Notes: generated by a model from the letters alone, not told the origin. Positions 1-10,526 are shown, counted from the stretch's first letter. The stretch: DNA of 64,000 nt from Nevskia sp. (GCA_023229645.1 JALNYU010000004.1:232463-296462); one strand, 5' to 3'. A program made the numbers and translations.

Positions 1-354
1 CTGATCAACATTGACATGCACGATGCGCTCAACAGCACGCACCAGAAAGCCCTGAATCGAACAGTTGTACTCGGTGACGATGACATGCGCTGCCGCTTCG
101 TCGCTCGGCTCACCGATCGCCCGACGCAGATCAATTACCGGAATCATGCGGCCCCGGATATCAGCCACGCCGCGCACCAGTTCATGCGACGACGGCATCC
201 ACGAAAGCTGCGGTCGCGGAATGACTTCCTGTACTTTGAACACATTGATGCCAAAGATTTGACGCTCATCTAGGCGAAACAACAGTAATGCGAGCCGGTT
301 GTAGCCTGCCAGTTGAGTGCTGCGGTCGATGCTTTCAAGCAATCCGGACGCCAT
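1..354 (-). CDS. cheV: Chemotaxis protein CheV (N-terminal CheW-like part, runs off the window)
   Basis: The minus strand reads open from an ATG at 354 to the window edge, 118 codons with no stop. The translation begins MASGLLESIDRSTQLAGYN and continues with the CheW-fold signature (FGINVFKVQEVI, then VRGVADIRGRMIPVIDLR). CheV couples chemoreceptors to CheA through this CheW domain and normally carries a C-terminal receiver domain, which would lie outside the window. A GAGG ribosome-binding site precedes the ATG. It is divergent from flgA, as in many flagellar clusters, and a near-consensus sigma-28 promoter lies just upstream. CheW itself is less likely because of the CheV-type N-terminus (ESIDxRTxLAG). 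Confidence 0.9.
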   Translation of the reverse strand, partial: MASGLLESIDRSTQLAGYNRLALLLFRLDERQIFGINVFKVQEVIPRPQLSWMPSSHELVRGVADIRGRMIPVIDLRRAIGEPSDEAAAHVIVTEYNCSIQGFLVRAVERIVHVNVDQ

Positions 355-382
355 GATGTGTTTACCTCGAGTGATTTAAGCC

Positions 383-409
383 TTGTCGGCACGCTAGGAA
401 GAAACTTTA
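383..409 (-). promoter_or_regulatory. Sigma-28 (FliA) promoter of cheV
   Basis: Read on the minus strand this is TAAAGTTT, 11 bases, GCCGACAA. The flagellar sigma-28 consensus is TAAAGTTT-N11-GCCGATAA, so there is one mismatch. It ends about 28 bases before the cheV start codon, leaving room for a short leader with the ribosome-binding site. This places cheV among late flagellar genes. Confidence 0.85.
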
Positions 410-430
410 GAAACCGGCCAGAACAAGGAC

Positions 431-445
431 TGGCACATGGCTTGT
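431..445 (+). promoter_or_regulatory. Possible sigma-54 promoter of flgA
   Basis: TGGCAC, five bases, TTGT stands about 45 bases before flgA. The sigma-54 consensus is TGGCAC-N5-TTGC, so the -24 box is perfect but the important C of the -12 box is T. Many polar-flagellate gammaproteobacteria drive flagellar structural genes from sigma-54. The call is tentative. Confidence 0.4.
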
Positions 446-489
446 AACCGTATCCAGGTGCGCCGTTTGGCGCGAACCCGGAAATCAAC

Positions 490-1200
490 ATGCGGATCAG
501 CATGCTGTTCCTTGTCGGACTCACGTTCGCCTGCAACTTTAGCGCCCGAGCTACGGACGAAAACCGTGACTGGGAATCGGCGCAACGCATCCGCGATACC
601 GCAACGCGCTTCGTTGAAAAGCAGTCCGCCAGCACCGCCCGTGTCGAGGCCAGCCCTTTGGATTCACGTCTGCGCCTACCCGCCTGCCCTCGTCCGCTTG
701 CCGCCAGCGCCGCGAATACAGGCGCGCAAGGCTCATGGAGTATCAGTGTCAGCTGCAGCGCCGGCGCCAATAGCACGCCGCTGTGGTCAATCTATGTGCC
801 GGTGAAGGTTGTTGACCTGCGGCCAGTAGTCGTACTGAATCGGCCGCTAGCGCCCGGCCAAGTCATTACCGCCGACGCAGTGAAACTCGAACCCCGCGAC
901 ATCGCCGGCCTTTCGCTCGGCTATTTGGATGACACCAAGCTCGCCATTGGTCAGGTCCTGCGCCGCCCGCTATCCCAGGGCGCCACGCTAACCCCGGACA
1001 CCGTTGGGCCGCAGAAGCTAATTTCACGCGGCGCTCTAGTCACGATTATCGGCCGCAGCGGTACGCTGGAAGTCCGCGCCCAGGGCAAAGCGCTCGGCGA
1101 CGGCGGCAGCGGCGAACGGATATCAGTTGAGAACATCAGCTCTCACCGAGTTGTCGACGCCATAGTCCGCGACGGCGGTTCCGTCGAAGTTGGCTTGTAA
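490..1200 (+). CDS. flgA: Flagellar basal body P-ring formation chaperone FlgA
   Basis: A 236-residue exported protein. It opens with a signal peptide (MRISMLFLVGLTFACNFSARA). The C-terminal half is a SAF/FlgA domain, with VVVLNRPLAPGQVITADAV, a block around LGYLDDTKLAIGQVLRRPL, and the ending GRSGTLEVRAQGKAL and VSVEN-like residues typical of FlgA. FlgA is a periplasmic chaperone that assembles FlgI into the P-ring around the rod. It is followed by flgM and flgN, the usual order in pseudomonads and relatives. The start is the first ATG before the signal peptide; a second ATG four codons in is possible. Confidence 0.93.
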   Translation: MRISMLFLVGLTFACNFSARATDENRDWESAQRIRDTATRFVEKQSASTARVEASPLDSRLRLPACPRPLAASAANTGAQGSWSISVSCSAGANSTPLWSIYVPVKVVDLRPVVVLNRPLAPGQVITADAVKLEPRDIAGLSLGYLDDTKLAIGQVLRRPLSQGATLTPDTVGPQKLISRGALVTIIGRSGTLEVRAQGKALGDGGSGERISVENISSHRVVDAIVRDGGSVEVGL

Positions 1201-1218
1201 CTAATACAACAAAAATGC

Positions 1219-1245
1219 TAAAGGTTTTCTGCAAACGGCCGTTAC
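1219..1245 (+). promoter_or_regulatory. Sigma-28 (FliA) promoter of flgM
   Basis: TAAA, 15 bases, GCCGTTAC matches the sigma-28 layout TAAA-N15-GCCGATAA with two mismatches in the -10 box. It sits in the flgA-flgM gap, about 50 bases before flgM. FliA-dependent transcription of its own anti-sigma factor is a well-known flagellar feedback loop. Confidence 0.7.
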
Positions 1246-1297
1246 GGAGCGGTATAACCCATCCGAGCACATCGCTCACGATGCCGGAGACAGCACT

Positions 1298-1627
1298 ATG
1301 ACGACCAAGATTGACGCTTACCAAGCCAACGTACCGCGGCCGATTTCCACCGCGAATGCGCCAACGCGGACAACCCTAAGCACTGCCGCCACGGGCAATA
1401 GCAGCAGCGCGCCAGTCAGCGCCGTCAGCCAGAACGACCGGGTCCAATTAACAGGCGATGCCGTGCAGCTGCAACAGTTCGAAAAGACCTTAAGCGCGAT
1501 TCCCTCCACCGACCGCAGCCGTGTCGATAGCATTCGACAATCGCTAGCGAACGGCACCTTCCAAACTGACCCGCAAGCAATCGCAAGCAAACTGCTGCGA
1601 TTTGAAGGCGAGCTGAGTCAGACCTAA
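1298..1627 (+). CDS. flgM: Negative regulator of flagellin synthesis (anti-sigma-28) FlgM
   Basis: A 109-residue protein with the FlgM pattern: a disordered polar N-terminus (about residues 1-45, rich in Ala, Thr and Ser), then DRVQLTGDAVQLQQFEKTL and a C-terminal helix pair ending RVDSIRQSLANGTFQTDPQAIASKLLRFE. This matches the conserved sigma-binding end (RxxxIrxaIanGtYxidpxxiAxkLl). FlgM holds FliA inactive until it is exported through the completed hook. It lies between flgA and flgN with a sigma-28-type promoter in front. Confidence 0.92.
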   Translation: MTTKIDAYQANVPRPISTANAPTRTTLSTAATGNSSSAPVSAVSQNDRVQLTGDAVQLQQFEKTLSAIPSTDRSRVDSIRQSLANGTFQTDPQAIASKLLRFEGELSQT

Positions 1628-1629
1628 CC

Positions 1630-2097
1630 ATGGCCAGCGCCCCGCCTAACCCTTCGTTATCGGAAATTCTCGGCGAACAAATTGTTTGCAGCGAAAGCCT
1701 GATCGGCATTCTGGAAAGCGAGCGCAATGCGCTTGTCAGCGGCGATGTCGAAGCGCTGGAAACCGTCTGCAAGACCAAAGCTGCTGCTGCGCAGCGGCTG
1801 TTCCAGCTCGGCGAGCAGATGAAAATTTTCGTCGCGGCAGGCTTGAAGGGTGCGGAGGTAGAAGCCCTACTCGCCCGTCACCCGAACGGCTCAACGCTTG
1901 TCGAGCAATGGCGGCACCTCACTGCCCTGGCTACACGCTGCAGCGAAGCCAATCGCGCCAACGGCGCCATGGTGGAAGCGCGCGAAGTACAAGTCCGTGG
2001 CGCGCTTGCCGCCATGCAACCCGAAGCACCGGCAGTTTACGGCCGCACCGGCATCAACAAGCCCAGCCTGCCTGGCCGTGTTTTCAGCCGCGCTTAA
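1630..2097 (+). CDS. flgN: Flagellar export chaperone FlgN
   Basis: A 155-residue, mostly alpha-helical protein that begins two bases after the flgM stop. The helical N-terminal part (ESLIGILESERNALVSGDVEALE) and the ending around YGRTG fit the FlgN family, which carries FlgK and FlgL to the flagellar export gate. Identification rests on position after flgM, length and this helical pattern; sequence conservation in the family is weak. Confidence 0.85.
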   Translation: MASAPPNPSLSEILGEQIVCSESLIGILESERNALVSGDVEALETVCKTKAAAAQRLFQLGEQMKIFVAAGLKGAEVEALLARHPNGSTLVEQWRHLTALATRCSEANRANGAMVEAREVQVRGALAAMQPEAPAVYGRTGINKPSLPGRVFSRA

Positions 2098-2180
2098 GTT
2101 GTCGAACCCAGAAAACGCAAAATTTATTGCCAAAGCGGTTTACGCAACGCCCCGAACCCAATACAATCCGCGCCTCGCGT

Positions 2181-2257
2181 GGCTAGGTAGCTCAGATGGT
2201 TAGAGCGCGGCACTCATAATGCTGAGGTCGGCGGTTCGATCCCGCCTCTAGCCACCA
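2181..2257 (+). tRNA. tRNA-Met (CAT anticodon), elongator type
   Basis: A 77-base cloverleaf with encoded CCA. The acceptor stem is GGCTAGG pairing with CCTCTAGCC-type sequence at the 3' end, the D-loop is AGCTCAGATGGTTAGAGC, the anticodon loop is CTCATAA (CAT), and the T-loop is GGTTCGATCCC. The first base pair (G-C) and overall sequence resemble elongator rather than initiator tRNA-Met. It is the likely integration target of the adjacent island, whose integrase starts 176 bases downstream. Confidence 0.95.
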
Positions 2258-2263
2258 TTTCAC

Positions 2264-2405
2264 CATTCCGGGACCGTCCAACCACGTCCGTACACGTCCG
2301 GGAAGTCCAAGTAACTAAAGGGATTTCCAGGGGTTAGACAGTCCGGAGCCGTCCAAAGCCATCCGCTTGCATCCACCAATGCAACGGGGCAACATGCGGG
2401 GCAAC
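2264..2405 (+). promoter_or_regulatory. Putative integrase arm sites and integrase promoter region (att side of the island)
   Basis: Between the tRNA and the integrase there are many CGTCC-type motifs (for example ACACGTCC near 2292 and CGTCCAAAGCC at 2351) and then two GGGGCAAC copies (2386-2405). Clustered short repeats like these next to a tRNA are what P4-type integrases use as arm sites. Related motif clusters recur at about 12046-12161. Function is inferred from placement and repetition. Confidence 0.45.
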
Positions 2406-2432
2406 CTTTCAAGGACCGAGAGGTGTTGCCCC

Positions 2433-3647
2433 ATGTCGCTGACCAATGTCGCCTGCAAGAATGCCAAACCCCGTCCAAAGCCGTACAAGCTGACGGACGA
2501 ACGAGGGCTTTACCTGGAGGTCGCCACAAGCGGTTCCAAGTGGTGGCGCTTCAAATTCAGCTTTGCCGACAAAGAGAATCGAATCTCGCTGGGCGTGTAT
2601 CCCGAGGTGTCGCTGGCCGAGGCCCGCGAGAAACGAGACGCCGCGCGCAAATTGCTGGCGAATGGCATCAACCCTTCCCTGCATCGCAAGCTGGAAAAGG
2701 CCCGCAACATCGCCGCCGCGGCCAACACCTTCGAGGCCGTTGCGCGCGAGTGGTTTGCCAAGCATTCGCCGAGTTGGGCCGCTACCCACTCGGACAAGAT
2801 ATTGCGCCGCCTCGAACGCGACATCTTCCCCTGGATCGGCGCCCGCCCGATCGGCGAAATCGAGCCGCCCGAGCTGCTGGCGGTCCTGCGCCGGATCGAA
2901 AGCCGCGGCACCACCGACACCGCGCACAGGGCGCACCAGAACTGCGGCCAGGTGTTCCGGTACGCTGTCGCCACTGGCCGCGCAATGCGCGACCCGACCG
3001 CCGATCTGCGCGGCGCCCTGGCGCCGGTTGTGAAGAACCACTATCCGTCCGTGAAGAAGCCGGCGGAGGTTGGCGCACTCATGCGCGCGATTGCGGGCTA
3101 TCAGGGGACCATCGAGGCCGCGCCGCTCTGGTGCTCGACGCTCTTACATTCGTCCGGCCTGGCGAACTCCGCTACGCCGAATGGAACGAATTCGACTTGG
3201 ACGCCAGCGAGTGGCGGCATCCCGGCCGAAAAGATGAAGGCTGGGGCACCGCATATCGTGCCTCTCTCCAAACAAACCATCGCAATCCTGCACGAACTGC
3301 ATCTGCTAACCGGCCACGGCCGCTACCTGTTCCCGAGTGAACGCACCCGTGACCGGCCGATGAGCGAGAACACAGTCAACGCGGCATTGCGGCGGATGGG
3401 GTACGCCAAGGACCAGATGACCGGACATGGCTTCCGCAGCATCGCATCCACGTTATTGAATGAACAAGGCTGGAATCGTGATGCCATTGAGAGGCAGCTC
3501 GCACACGGCGAGCGCGACGACGTGCGTGCAGCTTACAACTATGCCGAGTACCTACCGGAACGAAGAAAAATGATGCAGGCTTGGGCCGACTATCTGGATG
3601 TGCTTCGCGAAGAGCGTAGAGTTGTGGCAGTAAATTTTCAAAAATAG
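2433..3647 (+). pseudogene. P4-type tyrosine recombinase (integrase), damaged by two compensating frameshifts
   Basis: From the ATG at 2433 (MSLTNVACKNAKPRPKPYKL) this is a DUF4102 arm-binding domain followed by a phage integrase domain. The HGFR box (MTGHGFRSIASTLLNEQGW) and C-terminal AYNYAEYLPERRKMMQAWADYLD with the catalytic tyrosine are intact. Around 3126-3235 the expected box with the first catalytic arginine is in another frame: LTFVRPGELRYAEWNEF is found there, while the main frame reads unrelated residues (CSTLLHSSGLANSA). One shift lies near 3126 and a second near 3230 restores the frame. The open frame therefore lacks catalytic Arg I. This is either genuine decay or two sequencing errors. 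Confidence 0.8.
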
Positions 3648-4105
3648 CGTCGAAAAGGCTTGGTTTGTGCCAAATCGAGACAGTCGGGTCTATTGCAAAC
3701 CGAATGAACGCTCCTGGCGGGCTAGGCCGTTCAACCGGCAACTTCCCCGTACAAAGCTGCGGCTGGCGAGCGGCGGCTTCGGAGGAGTCCAGCGCTAACC
3801 GCACAACGATAGGCGCATGCCGTCCCTAAACCGTGGCGACAATGCCGGAACCAAGCTCAGACCAGATGAAATATCGCAATGCGAATGGCGTTAGATCGGC
3901 TTCCCAACCAATAAACCTGGTGTCGTTTCGGGCGCAGCAGATCGCGGCCCGAGCTTCATAGCGCGCGCGCGGCAGGTCAATACTGAAACCGGGCGCGATA
4001 CTTAGCCGTCTCCTTGCATGTAATCTTGAGACCCCCGTCCAAACGAAAGTAAGGTTAAAGTACATCACATCGTCCCACTTGGACCGCACACTTTTCGGAG
4101 GGGGA
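3648..4105. other. Intergenic stretch between integrase and the STAND ATPase gene
   Basis: I see no convincing gene in this stretch. The short open frames on the minus strand have no recognisable motif or ribosome-binding site. It should hold the promoter of the downstream gene. The last bases (CGGAGGGGG at about 4096-4104) form its ribosome-binding site. Confidence 0.5.
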
Positions 4106-7100
4106 ATGGCGGGCTCCGAGGCTCAAGCCGGCTTCTATTATCAAAACGTAATCGCTGCGCACTATTGCCTAGATCTCATTGAGTTCGGCACGCCGTTGCG
4201 TGCAGCGACGTTCGATAATCCATCGCAAGCCCTGTATATCGACGATGTTATCGCGACCTATAGCGATAGCAAACGCTTTGTTCAAATTAAATGGTCAGAT
4301 GTCGATTCTGCTGTTTTTACGCTTCATAACCTGGCCAGCGCCAGCGACGATGAGTCGATCCCACTGCTCGCCAAATTGGCGGCCGGCTATAGAACTATTG
4401 AGGCCGATGGTGGAACGAAATCGATTGTGCTGTTTTCCACTAAAGGGGCTGGCACGAATCGGCAGAGCGCCAAAGGCTTCGACAAAAGCCTAAGTGAGTT
4501 TGTCGTCGACTTTCACACGCCATTTACCAATACCTCTTCGATAGATGTTCGCGTAGCACCCAATTATTCTGAATACAAATCAATTCTGACGAGCTTAATG
4601 GCGGCGTCGGGATTTACCGATATTCTTGAATTCAGCCAGTTTCTGAAATGCCTACGGTTTGAGCTTAACCAGCCCGACCGCGACGCAATGAGCGAAAAGC
4701 TGCGCATACGCATGGCAGGCCTGGGAATCGACCGCCTCCAATACGGGGCGTTGCTGGATCAGGTGGTCAATTGGTCCATCGAGAAAAAGGTCGTCGACAA
4801 ACAGGACGTCTTGCGCGCGCTTGGTCTGCTGGATCGATTTATCGACCGGGTCTCCCATTCATTTCCGGTGGACCAGGGGCTATATGTTGAGACGCCGGAG
4901 CTATTTGACAATCTCGATCGGTCCATCAACTCAATAAACAACGGATTTATTTTAGTCGAAGGGGAGCCAGGCAGCGGCAAATCCACGGCATTGTCAACTT
5001 ATCTTTCTAATCGACCGGAAATTAATTTCGGATATTTCTGCTTCGTCCCAGGCGACACAACGCTCGGCAACGAGAGGCTAGGTGAAGACGCCTTCGTCCA
5101 ATCCATGTGTATCGGCCTAACAAATGCATTTCCAGATGTTAAGTTTCCAACCCCGTTTTCTCCCTTCTCGAAGAGCCTCTTTAACAGTTGGTTACACTAT
5201 CTTTCATCAGCTGGACGCCGCGTGGTTTTCGTTGTCGATGGGCTCGATCACGTCGACAGAAAGGCCCGTCAATCGCTCATCGCGCAGCCGTTGACCTCGG
5301 TTTTGGATGGAACACCCCCCCCCGAATGTTCTAATTGTTCTAAGCTCTCGCTATCCCGAGGCGCTCCCTGCCTCCCTCCGACAGCACATAGCGAGCAGTG
5401 CAGATAGGCATATTCAGGTTCCTCGCTTCAGCCAGTCGCAGATCATCAGATTTTTTGAATTGCGTGATGTCCATGTTGAACACGATCTCATCGAGGACGT
5501 CGAGAGAATATCCTGTGGCGTGCCTATATATCTTGAGTATCTTGCAAACATTCTCAATGGCCAGACCAAGTTTGATCAGAAGAAATACCTAAGCACTCTT
5601 CCTACGCTGCGCGATGACAAGATAGATCGATACCACGAACACCTTTGGGAGCTGTGTTCAAAAGACGATGTATCCGTCTACATACTGGCCTTTCTCGCGC
5701 TTCGTCAGGAATTCACATCGCCCGCGATCCTAGTCGAACTCCTAAAGCTCGCTGGCGTTACCGCAACCACTTTGTCGGTTCACAATTCCTTAGCCGCGCT
5801 GAGGCACGTCTTGCGCATTTCGGACGCAAAGAGCGTGGCAATACGACACAGCAGCCTGGAGGAATATGTTTCGGAACGCACGTCAAGTCTACGCGATGAT
5901 TTAAACAAGGCGATTGTGACGTGGTACACAGAAAACCCCGGTACAGACGAGGCGTGGAGGCACTATTTTCGCCATCTTCGTCAACTTGGAGAAACGCAAG
6001 AGCTATTGCGGTCTTGTAACGACGAATGGGTGAACAAGGCATGGGCGCATTACCGCCCCATGGCTGAGATACAACGCAACCTCGATATCGCTTGGGAAGC
6101 AGCATCATCCGAACATGATTTCGTCGAATTCATCCGCATTGGCCTGCTTAAGCAGCGTGTTGCGCTAGCGACTCAAAATCTTGGAGACTCGGAAGAGCAT
6201 ATTGCAGAAGTCATCCTGGATATTGGCCGCTCCGGCGAAGCATTGAGGCGGGTATGGGATGGGGAACGGCCTGAGTGCGGTCGACATGATTTTGCCAAAT
6301 TTTCTCTCCACTACGTTGCTTCGACCGGGCATTCGCTGCCTGAACATATTCTGCGAACTGGTTTAGGGGAAGAATTTTCCGGCTCCCCTGCTGAGTTCAG
6401 AACGTGGCTAATGGCACGAAGCTATGTCGCCGATCCGGTCGACTTAGTTATCTCAATTGAAGACACGGATTGGGCTGGTGACTCTAACGATGATGACAAC
6501 TCATTGCTCGAAGGAGCGCGCGGCCCAAAGCTAGACATTCAATTAGCTGTGATTCAGCAATTGGCCGAGAGTCGACGCCTTAGCGCCTTGCAGAACATCT
6601 CCGGAAATACGGCTATACGACCCTTAATCCGGCAGAGTGCCAATCTGGCGAGTTCATGTCTGTATCGAGCGGCCGACCATAACTTCGATATCTCCACTCA
6701 GGTTCAAGCATCCGATTTCAACAAACTTCCCAGGTATTTTCAACGCTGGGCAGTGCTGAAGCTAGCGTCAATTCCGGCACCAGACGCAACCGCGGCTCTG
6801 CCTATTGCGAAGCCACGTCTGCCTGCGCAGTTCCTAAATGAACAAGGAAACGAACTCAATCCCGCGCTTTTTATCCTGTTTGACGAGTTGCGTGCACTAT
6901 GCTTCTTGGATGATTTGGCGCTTCCCTGGATTGAAGCACACATAGGTTCTCTTGACGGGCCTCTGCCTATATTGATTCGATGTCTGGGACGGGTGGCTAG
7001 GCTGTGGGCCGCCTTTAGGAAGCAGAGTAACGTCTCGTCCTGGGCCCTAAGAGAACTCAAGGAAGTCGCATTCGCACTGGATCTGCAATCGAGCCAGTTT

Positions 7101-10100
7101 GAATCGCTTGGCAGCCGTGACGAATTGGCGAAACTGTATTACAAACGACATACAACCAAGTTCTTTGAACCAGTATGGCGCGTGGCGGCCATGATCCTTG
7201 ATGCGGAGGACCTTTCAGGCCTTGGAACATGGTGGTTAGCCCTGGAAGGGGGTCTAAAAGCTCGTCGACATCCAGGTGCCACGCGGCGATTTGCCGCCAT
7301 AGCACATCAGAAGCTCGCCCCCTACCATTCCGGTGTAACTCACCAGATATTGGTCCAGGCTGAGCAAAACGCCCGTGCTGATGAGGAAACATCGGAATTG
7401 GCCGCCGAACTCCTTGCCTGTGCCAGAGCGTGGGGGCAAAGCGGCTTTCAGGATGAAGCACAGCGCCTCTGGCAAGAGCTATTAATTGTGGCGTGCGGAC
7501 TTGGATGGCGGAAGGACTACCAATTCAATTCAATTATCGATCCGCTGCAATTGGCAAGCGCCGCCGATCCCGAACACATCGTAGACCGGTTACAGGAGCA
7601 ACTTGAGCTGATCCACCAGTTAATCGGCACCGCTCAAGGAAAGACCACCGCCGTCGCAATTGAAGGTTTGACCGAGTGGCTGACCCCCCTCAATCATAGT
7701 CTGGCGTTGCGCATGATCGAGAAAGAGGAGGACTACATCTACAGAGAGCGAGCGCTCCGAGACCTCATTCGCGCACTGATTGACACTGGCCATGCAGACC
7801 TACGCTTGCTGCTCTCCTTGGTCGCCACAATGTCGAAGTGGCGGGACTATACCGATTTCGATGAACAGACCCGTCCCGCGCTGTTCGAGGTATACGAGGC
7901 CGCTATAAAACAGGCGGACTATGACGTCGCACAAAGCACATATGACTTCGCGCGTCACGTTCTTCTTGTTGAGAAGGAGCAGCCCGGCGAAGTTGGGCGG
8001 TGGGCGCACTATTGGACTGAGCATGGAAATGCACCAGCCTCGGTCATAGCTGATCTGTCTCTAATTGTTCCTCCAAAAGATAAAGAACAGTCGGGCATCC
8101 ATGAAACAATTGGGGAGGAGACCGATCTTTCGATGGCGCAAAAAGCGGATGTAGACGCCTTTGCCGGCGCTGGCCCGGAAGCAATAGACGCGCTACTTGA
8201 TGCACTCAGCATGAAAAGCGCCGTTCGCGAACGTCTCCGCCAGCTACGATCGGTCCACAGCGACTGGCTACACACATTGGCGAAGCTGGCTAAGCTGCGA
8301 TTAAGTGAGGACCTGACCAGCGATTTTGACAAATCCTTCGAACATCTTGGCGAGGAACTAGAATCCGCTTTGGAATCGAACGACGGCGCCATAAGAACCA
8401 AGATAAAGGAGTATGTGGCTGCATTTATTGGCCACGTCCTGAAAAAGGCGTCGGGACATGTGGATTTTCCGGAATTCGATAGGACCTGTGATCTGGACGG
8501 GTGGCTAGATTCCTACTTGGGATCCACCAGCATGTATGAGGTTAGGCGATTTGTCGAAGACAATATAGGCGACTGGATCGCCCAGGCTGCCGTTGATTCC
8601 CTTGAGTCCTGGACGACGTTTTGCCGGTTGCATGGTGCCCGAGCCCAACAAATTGGGCTTCATGCTGTAGCTCAACGCCTCCAGGGTGCCGATTCCTCGA
8701 AGGCTATCAGCTTGCTTGGAGAGGCATGGAAGTGCTATAGCGAGTTCTTTTACGAGGATGAAATGTCCTCCAGTATTTGTGCCTGCCTATTGAAGTTAGA
8801 TGCAAAGAAAGGTGCCGACCTGATGTATGCGAGCTTTCGGCACCAATTTCAGCGATACCCTGGCTCCATTGTCTATCGCCTTCCCAAGCTTTTAGAATTT
8901 TCTTCTTTCCTCAAGCCATTCGACGCGGTTCATTTATATGATGTGTGGGCAGCATACAATCGCCAGCTTGCCTTGGGCCTAGCCACCAAGCAGATCGATT
9001 TGTCCTGGCTGCGCGAGCCGATCGAAGAGGATTTTCAAAGGACAGTGGTTCAATATCTGCTGCGGCTGCTGAGCTACCCAGTGGTGGACGTTCGCCTGCT
9101 CGCTCAGGACGAACTCTTTAGATTGTCGACGGAAAGAGTTGATGTTGAGCAACTCGTCTTTGACATGTGGCCCGCGCTCAAAGATGGAGAGCGGGAATAT
9201 GTTGGTGCGCTTATGTTTGCGCACGTTCTATCGGATACCGCTTATGCAAAGCGGCGGGCTAATGCCCTCCTTCTGTTGGGCAACTCCAGCTCCCACCATG
9301 GCATCAGGGCAACCATTTCTGATGCAATAGTCTCTGCGTCACGCGGCCCAGGTGTCGTTGACCAACTGGTGGTTGACCAAGCTGAGGCGCTGAGACGTGC
9401 CCCATCGGTGATTATTCCTCGGATACAGCCTATCCGCCTGCCAGCAGTTTACTACTCTAGGTATCTGGACTGGGCGGAAGAAGTGTTGTCTAGAGTTGCT
9501 CCTCCGAAGATGCTCGAAGCGCATGTGCGTGCAACGTTAGAGCGCAATTACCCGGAAGCGGCTACGGGGCGAGATAGAGAGGCGGAAACGCATATGCGCC
9601 ATAACATCAACACGAATTTCGACAATCGAGAAATTAGTGGAACATATGAGCAGGCGGCCAGAGCTTCAATCAACCAGGCCCTTCATGAATTGATGTCGAA
9701 CGGCTTAGTTGACGTGAAAGCACTTGGACAAAACGAAGACGTCCTACGAGTGCGGGATCCGTCAGATATGTTGTGGCGCAAAATGCCCAGACCTTCCGAG
9801 GTCACTTGGATTGACCCGACGCTTGATGACAAGGCGTTTTTGGATCATGTTGACCTAGAAGACAACGTCCTCAAGCTGAGTGGCCATGAGCAAAGATGGC
9901 TCACCGTTTTTGAATGCACCGAACAGAGGCAGGGGGATGGAATTAGCAGCAGCTTAAAATATCGAGCGACCAAAGCGAGAATCCATGTTTTCGGAGCGAT
10001 CATTGGGCAGCCGATTCCGACGCTCGAACACGTATCTCGTGAAATAGATAAGGGTTGCCTACGCAGAACACGCAATCTTTATCGATTCGAACTGCGGGAT

Positions 10101-10526
10101 GTGCCACCGCGGAGAACTTCTGCGGTCCTTCCCATCTTCCAAAGTACCTCGCGGAAATTCCGCGGGCGCCACACCCCTGATTTGGCTGCGATTGCGCCTG
10201 ATCTTGTCGAAAGGTACAAGTTGACTCCCTTAGCGCAGGATCCTTTTGGTTGGTCCCTGAATGGGAAGGCGGTGGTTCGCTCCATCGAATGGCAAGAGGC
10301 ATTTGATCAAGGTAGACGGCTTGATGAGCCAAGGTCTAGTGGCTTTCTTCTGCAGATTGACCGAGAGTTTTCGGAAGATCTTTCTAGGGATCTGGGAGTG
10401 GAGTTATGGGCGCATCTGGCAGTACGACGCGGCATCGATAAATACAAGCCCGAGTGCGTAGCAGAGTGGCGCGAGAAGCGGTTTCTCGCCCGTTTAAATA
10501 CCAATTCTTGTCTGCCAACGAATTGA
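4106..10526 (+). CDS. AVAST-like STAND ATPase with Cap4/DUF4297-like nuclease N-terminus; frame broken at a 9-C run
   Basis: Two overlapping open frames form one gene. Frame A (4106-5407) starts after a strong ribosome-binding site. Residues 1-65 look like a Cap4/DUF4297 PD-(D/E)xK nuclease (GFYYQN, then DD at 46-47 and QIK at 60-62). Walker A GEPGSGKST is at 286-294 and Walker B VVFVVDGLDHV at 373-383. A run of nine C (5315-5323) follows. Frame B continues at once with VLIVLSSRYP, a sensor-1-like strand, and then about 1700 residues of mostly helical sequence to 10526. Eight Cs would join both into about 2140 residues. Nuclease, STAND ATPase and long helical sensor is the Avs antiphage layout (STAND NTPases that recognise phage proteins and then cut DNA). 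The defence role is inferred. Without a frame shift, only the first ~434 residues are made. Confidence 0.72.
5315..5323 (+). repeat. Nine-cytosine homopolymer at the frame junction
   Basis: A C9 tract inside the coding region, between the Walker B and sensor-1 segments of the STAND ATPase. With nine Cs the reading frame stops at 5407; with eight Cs it runs to 10526. Poly-C tracts of this length are known slippage sites in phase-variable genes, and also a classic place for sequencing miscounts. Confidence 0.85.

Noticed and set aside
3826..4089. Minus-strand 87-codon frame between integrase and STAND ATPase
   Set aside because: No recognisable motif and it covers the probable promoter of the downstream gene.
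5398..5899. Small plus frames inside the STAND ATPase gene as separate genes
   Set aside because: They lie in alternative frames of a clearly conserved long coding sequence.
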